Shown: piece after piece, positions 58,050 through 64,000 of the stretch
How the letters are laid out: each line of letters begins with the position of its first letter
Numbering within the stretch: the first letter of the stretch is position 1
Assembly (NCBI RefSeq): GCF_001269655.1
Contig: NZ_LHVE01000012.1
Span: 1 to 64,000 of the forward strand
Reading direction: 5' to 3'
Length of the DNA stretch: 64,000 nucleotides
Source of the DNA: Pseudomonas thivervalensis
GTDB taxonomy: Bacteria; Pseudomonadota; Gammaproteobacteria; Pseudomonadales; Pseudomonadaceae
Position numbers and translations under genes: made by a program
Notes under the pieces: model-generated
Databases searched by the model: none
Told to the model about the DNA's origin: nothing
Seen by the model: only the letters and a program-made list of their open reading frames with translations

Positions 58050-59834
58050 ATGACTACAGGCAGTGCTCTGTACATCCCGCCTTACAAGGCAGACGACCAG
58101 GATGTGGTCGTCGAACTGAACAACCGTTTTGGCCCCGAGGCGTTCACCGCCCAGCCGACCCGCACCGGCATGCCGGTGCTTTGGGTTGCCCGCGCCAAAC
58201 TCGTCGAAGTCCTGACCTTCCTGCGCAACCTGCCCAAGCCGTACGTCATGCTCTATGACCTGCACGGCGTGGACGAGCGCCTGCGCACCAAACGTCAAGG
58301 GCTGCCCGACGGCGTCGACTTCACCGTGTTCTATCACCTGATGTCGATCGAGCGTAATAGTGACGTAATGATCAAGGTCGCCTTGTCCGAGAGCGACCTC
58401 AGCGTGCCGACCGTGACCGGCATCTGGCCGAACGCCAACTGGTACGAGCGTGAAGTATGGGACATGTTCGGAATCGACTTCCCCGGCCACCCGCACCTGA
58501 CCCGCATCATGATGCCGCCGACCTGGGAAGGTCACCCGCTGCGCAAGGACTTCCCGGCCCGCGCCACCGAGTTCGACCCGTTCAGCCTCTCCCTGGCCAA
58601 GCAACAGCTCGAGGAAGAAGCCGCGCGCTTCAAGCCTGAAGACTGGGGCATGAAGCGTTCGGGCGCCAACGAGGACTACATGTTCCTCAACCTGGGCCCG
58701 AACCACCCTTCGGCCCACGGTGCGTTCCGCATCATCCTGCAGCTGGACGGCGAAGAGATCGTCGACTGCGTGCCGGACATCGGCTACCACCACCGTGGCG
58801 CCGAGAAGATGGGCGAGCGCCAGTCCTGGCACAGCTACATTCCCTACACCGACCGCATCGATTACCTCGGTGGGGTGATGAACAACCTGCCGTACGTGCT
58901 GTCGGTCGAGAAACTGGCCGGGATCAAGGTCCCGGAGAAGGTCGACGTCATCCGCATCATGATGGCCGAGTTCTTCCGCATCACCAGCCACCTGCTGTTC
59001 CTGGGTACCTACATCCAGGACGTCGGCGCGATGACCCCGGTGTTCTTCACCTTCACCGACCGCCAGAAGGCCTATACGGTGATCGAAGCCATCACCGGTT
59101 TCCGCCTGCACCCGGCCTGGTACCGCATCGGTGGCGTGGCCCACGACCTGCCGCGCGGTTGGGAAAAGCTGGTCAAGGACTTCGTCGAGTGGATGCCCAA
59201 GCGCCTGGACGAATACACCAAGGCCGCCCTGCAAAACAGCATCCTCAAGGGTCGTACCATCGGCGTCGCTGCCTACAACACCAAGGAAGCCCTGGAATGG
59301 GGCGTCACCGGTGCCGGCCTGCGTTCCACCGGTTGCGACTTCGACCTGCGCAAGGCGCGTCCGTACTCCGGCTACGAGAACTTCGAGTTCGAAGTCCCGC
59401 TGGCGGCCAACGGTGACGCCTACGACCGCTGCATGGTTCGCGTCGAGGAAATGCGCCAGAGCATCAAGATCATCGACCAGTGCCTGCGCAACATGCCGGA
59501 AGGCCCGTACAAGGCGGATCACCCGCTGACCACGCCGCCGCCCAAGGAGCGCACCCTGCAGCACATCGAGACCCTGATCACGCACTTCCTGCAGGTTTCG
59601 TGGGGCCCGGTCATGCCGGCCAACGAATCCTTCCAGATGATCGAAGCGACCAAGGGCATCAACAGTTATTACCTGACGAGCGATGGCGGCACCATGAGCT
59701 ACCGCACCCGGATTCGCACCCCAAGCTTCCCACATCTGCAGCAGATCCCTTCGGTGATCAAAGGCAGCATGGTCGCGGACATGATTGCGTACCTGGGTAG
59801 TATCGATTTCGTTATGGCCGACGTGGACCGCTAA
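58050..59834 (+). CDS. nuoC: NADH-quinone oxidoreductase fused subunits C and D
   Basis: A 594-residue fusion, normal for Pseudomonas and enterobacteria. Residues 1-190 are the NuoC (30 kDa) part, with WYEREVWDMFGIDFPGHPHL. Residues about 205-594 are NuoD (49 kDa), with NLGPNHPSAHGAFRIILQLD and the quinone-site block near RIDYLGGVMNNLPYVLSVEK. Both parts are in the peripheral arm. It ends two bases before nuoE. Confidence 0.96.
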   Translation: MTTGSALYIPPYKADDQDVVVELNNRFGPEAFTAQPTRTGMPVLWVARAKLVEVLTFLRNLPKPYVMLYDLHGVDERLRTKRQGLPDGVDFTVFYHLMSIERNSDVMIKVALSESDLSVPTVTGIWPNANWYEREVWDMFGIDFPGHPHLTRIMMPPTWEGHPLRKDFPARATEFDPFSLSLAKQQLEEEAARFKPEDWGMKRSGANEDYMFLNLGPNHPSAHGAFRIILQLDGEEIVDCVPDIGYHHRGAEKMGERQSWHSYIPYTDRIDYLGGVMNNLPYVLSVEKLAGIKVPEKVDVIRIMMAEFFRITSHLLFLGTYIQDVGAMTPVFFTFTDRQKAYTVIEAITGFRLHPAWYRIGGVAHDLPRGWEKLVKDFVEWMPKRLDEYTKAALQNSILKGRTIGVAAYNTKEALEWGVTGAGLRSTGCDFDLRKARPYSGYENFEFEVPLAANGDAYDRCMVRVEEMRQSIKIIDQCLRNMPEGPYKADHPLTTPPPKERTLQHIETLITHFLQVSWGPVMPANESFQMIEATKGINSYYLTSDGGTMSYRTRIRTPSFPHLQQIPSVIKGSMVADMIAYLGSIDFVMADVDR

Positions 59835-59836
59835 GC

Positions 59837-60334
59837 ATGAACAGCACGCTTATCCAGACTGACCGTTTCGCCCTGAGCGAAACCGAGCGCTCGGCCATCG
59901 AGCACGAGCTGCATCACTACGAAGACCCGCGCGCGGCGTCGATCGAAGCCCTGAAGATCGTCCAGAAGGAACGTGGCTGGGTGCCCGATGGCGCGCTCTA
60001 CGCCATCGGCGAGATCCTCGGCATCCCGGCCAGCGACGTCGAAGGCGTGGCCACCTTCTATAGCCAGATTTTCCGCCAGCCAGTGGGCCGTCACATCATT
60101 CGTGTCTGCGACAGCATGGTCTGCTACATCGGCGGCCACGAATCGGTGGTCGGCGAACTCCAGAGCAAGCTGGGCATCGGCCTGGGCCAGACCACCGCCG
60201 ACGGCCGCTTCACGCTGCTGCCGGTGTGCTGCCTGGGCAACTGCGACAAGGCACCGGCGCTGATGATCGATGACGACACCTTCGGTGACGTCCAGCCTGA
60301 CGGCGTCGCCAAACTGCTGGAGGGCTACGTATGA
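59837..60334 (+). CDS. nuoE: NADH-quinone oxidoreductase subunit E
   Basis: A 165-residue subunit that carries a [2Fe-2S] cluster. Ligands are in RVCDSMVCYIGG and LPVCCLGNCDKAPALMID. It forms the NADH-oxidising module with NuoF and NuoG. ATGA overlaps nuoF. Confidence 0.96.
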   Translation: MNSTLIQTDRFALSETERSAIEHELHHYEDPRAASIEALKIVQKERGWVPDGALYAIGEILGIPASDVEGVATFYSQIFRQPVGRHIIRVCDSMVCYIGGHESVVGELQSKLGIGLGQTTADGRFTLLPVCCLGNCDKAPALMIDDDTFGDVQPDGVAKLLEGYV

Positions 60335-61689
60335 CCCTGACTTCCTTCGGGCCCGCCAACCGCATCCAGCGTTCGGCCGAAACCCATCCCCTGACCTGGC
60401 GTCTGCGTGACGACGGCGAAGCGGTGTGGCTGGACGAATACCAGGCCAAGAACGGCTATGCCGCCGCGCGCAAGGCATTCGCCGACATGGCCGGCGACGA
60501 CATCGTCCAGACCGTGAAAGACGCCGGCCTCAAGGGCCGTGGCGGCGCGGGCTTCCCCACGGGGGTGAAGTGGGGCCTGATGCCCAAGGACGAATCCATC
60601 AACATCCGCTACCTGCTGTGCAACGCGGATGAAATGGAACCCAACACCTGGAAGGACCGCATGCTGATGGAGCAACTGCCCCATCTGCTGATCGAAGGCA
60701 TGCTGATCAGCGCCCGTGCGCTGAAGACCTACCGTGGCTACATCTTCCTGCGCGGCGAGTACACCACCGCCGCCAAGCACCTGAACCGTGCCGTGGAAGA
60801 AGCCAAGGCCGCGGGCCTCCTGGGCAAGAACATCCTGGGCAGCGGCTTCGACTTCGAGCTGTTCGTCCACACCGGTGCCGGACGCTACATCTGCGGTGAA
60901 GAAACCGCGCTGATCAACTCCCTCGAAGGCCGCCGCGCCAACCCACGCTCCAAGCCGCCCTTCCCTGCCGCCGTCGGCGTGTGGGGCAAGCCGACCTGCG
61001 TGAACAACGTCGAGACGCTGTGCAACGTGCCGGCGATCATCGCCGACGGCGTGGACTGGTACAAATCCCTGGCCCGCGACGGCAGCGAAGACATGGGCAC
61101 CAAGCTCATGGGCTTCTCCGGCAAGGTCAAGAACCCTGGCCTGTGGGAATTGCCGTTCGGCGTCACCGGTCGCGAGCTGTTCGAAGACTACGCCGGCGGC
61201 ATGCGCGACGGCTACACGCTCAAGTGCTGGCAGCCTGGCGGCGCCGGCACCGGGTTCCTGTTGCCGGAACACCTGGACGCGCAAATGTACGCCGGCGGCA
61301 TCGCCAAGGTCGGCACCCGGATGGGTACTGGCCTGGCCATGGCGGTGGACGACAGCGTCAACATGGTCTCGCTGCTGCGCAACATGGAGCAGTTCTTCGC
61401 TCGCGAATCCTGCGGTTTCTGCACCCCTTGCCGCGATGGCCTGCCCTGGAGCGTCAAGCTGCTGATGGCCATCGAGAACGGCGAAGGCCAGCCCGGCGAC
61501 ATCGAGACCCTGCTGGGTCTGGTGGGTTTCCTCGGCCCAGGCAAGACCTTCTGTGCTCACGCACCGGGTGCCGTGGAGCCGTTGGGCAGCGCGATCAAAT
61601 ACTTCCGCCCTGAATTCGAGGCCGGCATCGCGCCAACCCGCGCGGGCGACCTCAATCAGGTGGTCACGCCGACCATGGTCGGCGCGTAA
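60331..61689 (+). CDS. nuoF: NADH-quinone oxidoreductase subunit F
   Basis: A 452-residue flavoprotein with the NADH site, FMN and cluster N3. The FMN/NADH loop is LKGRGGAGFPTGVKWG, and the [4Fe-4S] ligands are in ESCGFCTPCRDG with a further Cys near CAHAPGAVEP. It overlaps nuoE by four bases and is followed by a hairpin and nuoG. Confidence 0.97.
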   Translation: MTLTSFGPANRIQRSAETHPLTWRLRDDGEAVWLDEYQAKNGYAAARKAFADMAGDDIVQTVKDAGLKGRGGAGFPTGVKWGLMPKDESINIRYLLCNADEMEPNTWKDRMLMEQLPHLLIEGMLISARALKTYRGYIFLRGEYTTAAKHLNRAVEEAKAAGLLGKNILGSGFDFELFVHTGAGRYICGEETALINSLEGRRANPRSKPPFPAAVGVWGKPTCVNNVETLCNVPAIIADGVDWYKSLARDGSEDMGTKLMGFSGKVKNPGLWELPFGVTGRELFEDYAGGMRDGYTLKCWQPGGAGTGFLLPEHLDAQMYAGGIAKVGTRMGTGLAMAVDDSVNMVSLLRNMEQFFARESCGFCTPCRDGLPWSVKLLMAIENGEGQPGDIETLLGLVGFLGPGKTFCAHAPGAVEPLGSAIKYFRPEFEAGIAPTRAGDLNQVVTPTMVGA

Positions 61690-61701
61690 CGACGCTTTAA
61701 C

Positions 61702-61730
61702 AGGCGCAGGGTCCGTGCCCTGCGCCTTTC
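61702..61730 (+). terminator. Hairpin between nuoF and nuoG (terminator-like or attenuator)
   Basis: AGGCGCAGGG (61702-61711), loop TCCGTG, CCCTGCGCCT (61718-61727), then TTC. The T run is short, so it may only reduce read-through or protect mRNA within the operon. Confidence 0.55.
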
Positions 61731-61830
61731 GTCCGATGACGCCTTTTACCCAGGCTGTTTGGATTCGGACGAATGACAAGATTCCATTAGCCACGCCCGC
61801 TGACACCGGGCCAACGAAGAACTTTGAACC

Positions 61831-64000
61831 ATGGCCACTATCCACGTAGACGGCAAAGAGCTCGAAGTCGATGGCGCAGACAACCTGTTACAGGCATGTC
61901 TGTCGCTGGGCCTCGACATTCCTTATTTCTGCTGGCACCCCGCCCTTGGCAGCGTTGGCGCTTGTCGCCAGTGCGCGGTCAAGCAGTACACCGATGAAAA
62001 CGACAAGCGTGGTCGGATCGTCATGTCCTGCATGACCCCCGCCACCGACGGCAGCTGGATCTCCATCGACGACGAAGAAGCGAAAGTGTTTCGCGCCAGC
62101 GTCGTCGAATGGCTGATGACCAACCACCCTCACGACTGCCCGGTCTGTGAGGAAGGCGGCCACTGCCACCTGCAAGACATGACCGTGATGACCGGCCACA
62201 ACGAGCGCCGTTATCGCTTCACCAAGCGCACCCACCAGAACCAGCAACTGGGCCCGTTCATCTCCCACGAGATGAACCGCTGCATCGCCTGCTACCGCTG
62301 CGTGCGCTTCTACAAGGACTACGCCGGCGGCACCGACCTGGGCGTGTTCGGCGCCCACGACAACGTGTACTTCGGTCGCGTTGAAGACGGCACCCTGGAA
62401 AGCGAGTTCTCCGGCAACCTCACCGAGGTCTGCCCGACCGGTGTGTTCACCGACAAGACGCACTCCGAGCGCTACAACCGCAAGTGGGACATGCAGTTCT
62501 CGCCGAGCATCTGCCATGGCTGCTCCAGCGGCTGCAACATTTCCCCGGGCGAGCGCTACGGCGAGCTGCGTCGCATCGAAAACCGCTTCAACGGTTCGGT
62601 CAACCAGTATTTCCTGTGTGACCGGGGCCGTTTCGGCTATGGCTACGTCAACCGCAAGGACCGCCCACGCCAGCCGCTGCTGGCAGGCGGCGCCACGCTG
62701 AGCCTGGACGAAGCGCTGGACAAGGCCGCCGAGCTGCTGCGCGGACGCAACATTGTCGGCATCGGCTCGCCACGGGCCAGCCTGGAAAGCAACTACGCCC
62801 TGCGTGAGCTGGTCGGCGCCGAACACTTCTACAGTGGCATCGAAGCCGGTGAGCTGGAACGCATCCGCCTGGTGCTGCAAGTGCTCAAGGACAGCCCGCT
62901 GCCCGTGCCGACGATGCGCGACATCGAAGACCACGACGCGGTGTTCGTCCTTGGCGAAGACCTGACCCAGACCGCCGCCCGCATGGCCCTGGCCCTGCGC
63001 CAATCGGTCAAGGGCAAGGCCGAGGACATGGCCGACGCCATGCGCGTGCAGCCATGGCTCGACGCCGCCGTGAAGAACATCGGCCAGGACGCGCTGAACC
63101 CGCTGTTCATCGCCAGCCTCGCTGAAACCAAGCTCGACGACGTGGCCGAAGAATGCGTCCACGCCGCCCCGGACGACCTGGCCCGCATCGGCTTCGCCGT
63201 GGCGCACGCCCTGGACGCCAGCGCCCCGGCCGTCGACGGCCTGGACAGCGAAGCCGCCGCCCTGGCCCAACGCATCGCCGACGCCCTGCTGGCGGCCAAG
63301 CGCCCCTTGATCATTGCCGGCACCTCCCTGGGTTCCAAGGCCTTGATCGAAGCCGCCGCCAACATCGCCAAGGCCTTGAAGCTGCGCGAGAAGAACGGTT
63401 CCATCAGCCTGATCGTGCCGGAAGCCAACAGCCTCGGCCTGGCCATGCTCGGTGGCGAATCGGTCGATGCAGCCCTGCAAGCCGTGATCGACGGCAACGC
63501 CGACGCCATCGTGGTGCTGGAGAACGATCTGTTCACCCGCACTGACAAGGCCAAGGTCGATGCTGCGTTGAACGCCGCCAAGGTGGTGATCGTCGCCGAC
63601 CATCAGAAAACTGCCACCACCGACCGCGCCCACCTGGTGCTGCCGGCAGCGAGCTTCGCCGAAGGCGACGGTACGCTGGTCAGCCAGGAAGGTCGCGCCC
63701 AGCGCTTCTTCCAGGTGTTCGACCCGACTTACCTGGACGCCAGCATCCTGGTCCACGAAGGCTGGCGCTGGCTGCATGCCCTGCGCGCCACCCTGCTGGA
63801 CCAACCGATCGACTGGACGCAACTGGACCACGTCACCGCCGCCGTCGCTTCGAGCAGCCCGCAACTGGCTCGCATCGTCGATGCCGCGCCATCGGCCGCG
63901 TTCCGCATCAAGGGCCTGAAGCTGGCCCGCGAACCGCTGCGCTACTCCGGTCGCACCGCGATGCGCGCCAACATCAGCGTCCACGAACCCCGGACCTCCC
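61831..64000 (+). CDS. nuoG: NADH-quinone oxidoreductase subunit G, cut by window end
   Basis: 723 codons of an open frame starting at ATG 61831 and running off the end without a stop. The first [2Fe-2S] cluster motif PYFCWHPALGSVGACRQCAV, a later HDCPVCEEGGHCHLQD and the RCIACYRCVRFYKDYAGG block bind the iron-sulfur clusters. The rest is the molybdopterin-oxidoreductase-like domain (about residues 220 onward). The complete protein is about 900 residues, so some 180 lie past the window. It is 141 bases after nuoF. Confidence 0.96.
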   Translation, partial: MATIHVDGKELEVDGADNLLQACLSLGLDIPYFCWHPALGSVGACRQCAVKQYTDENDKRGRIVMSCMTPATDGSWISIDDEEAKVFRASVVEWLMTNHPHDCPVCEEGGHCHLQDMTVMTGHNERRYRFTKRTHQNQQLGPFISHEMNRCIACYRCVRFYKDYAGGTDLGVFGAHDNVYFGRVEDGTLESEFSGNLTEVCPTGVFTDKTHSERYNRKWDMQFSPSICHGCSSGCNISPGERYGELRRIENRFNGSVNQYFLCDRGRFGYGYVNRKDRPRQPLLAGGATLSLDEALDKAAELLRGRNIVGIGSPRASLESNYALRELVGAEHFYSGIEAGELERIRLVLQVLKDSPLPVPTMRDIEDHDAVFVLGEDLTQTAARMALALRQSVKGKAEDMADAMRVQPWLDAAVKNIGQDALNPLFIASLAETKLDDVAEECVHAAPDDLARIGFAVAHALDASAPAVDGLDSEAAALAQRIADALLAAKRPLIIAGTSLGSKALIEAAANIAKALKLREKNGSISLIVPEANSLGLAMLGGESVDAALQAVIDGNADAIVVLENDLFTRTDKAKVDAALNAAKVVIVADHQKTATTDRAHLVLPAASFAEGDGTLVSQEGRAQRFFQVFDPTYLDASILVHEGWRWLHALRATLLDQPIDWTQLDHVTAAVASSSPQLARIVDAAPSAAFRIKGLKLAREPLRYSGRTAMRANISVHEPRTS

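Noticed and set aside
57945..59735. 596-residue open frame on the minus strand over nuoCD
   Set aside because: Shadow of the fused nuoCD gene.
61888..63984. 698-residue open frame on the minus strand over nuoG
   Set aside because: Antisense to nuoG, whose iron-sulfur motifs are clear on the plus strand.

Overview
The window is chromosomal DNA of a Pseudomonas, most likely of the P. fluorescens complex. Evidence: the high-GC codon use, the gene orders aat-bpt-infA-clpA-clpS-cspD-icd/idh, tusDCBE, mnmA-hflD-purB and aceA-nuoABCDEFG with a fused nuoCD, a DUF6124-type gene, and the Pseudomonas-type REP elements in many gaps. I cannot name the species. No tRNA, rRNA, CRISPR array, insertion sequence or prophage was found by eye.

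Layout. 0-0.75 kb: a 50-copy AAGATC array ending in a REP half, then a structured leader ahead of a DUF6124 gene. 1-24 kb: accessory metabolism with frequent strand changes. It holds a lactate permease, a lipoprotein, a PL7 alginate lyase, a LacI-controlled sugar or polyol cluster (MFS, TIM-barrel isomerase, Gfo/Idh dehydrogenase, LacI, perfect palindromic operator), a TAXI-TRAP transporter with DUF1850, a Tat-exported SMP-30 protein, an unpaired histidine kinase, a DMT exporter, a CAP protein, a beta-propeller/regulator pair, an isochorismatase-like hydrolase, gamma-glutamyltransferase, a GNAT and small proteins. Nearly every gap in the first 25 kb carries a composite REP element. 25-43 kb: housekeeping, with tusDCBE-trpD2-like, a glutathionyl-hydroquinone reductase, rarA-crcB-serS-cysG, lolA, ftsK, trxB, and the N-degron module aat-bpt-clpA-clpS around infA. 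43-64 kb: central metabolism, with divergent icd and monomeric idh, a Nudix gene, mnmA-hflD, purB, a ribosomal oxygenase-like cupin, a GNAT, an exported mini-secretin-like protein, aceA, and nuoA to nuoG, cut by the window end.

Functional links. TusBCDE (25-26.5 kb) feed sulfur to MnmA (48 kb) for 2-thiouridine-34 of tRNA. Aat and Bpt tag proteins that ClpS delivers to ClpA. Icd, Idh and AceA are three enzymes competing for isocitrate. The items most worth a second look are the crossing and alternative helices upstream of the DUF6124 gene, the hexamer array and its relation to REP spacers, the long inverted repeat pair, the mini-secretin, the Fur-box-like site ahead of nuoA with no iron gene, and the regulator with two apparent winged-helix domains beside a small propeller gene. 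Coordinates are by eye. Functional names rest on recognised family motifs, not on a database search.
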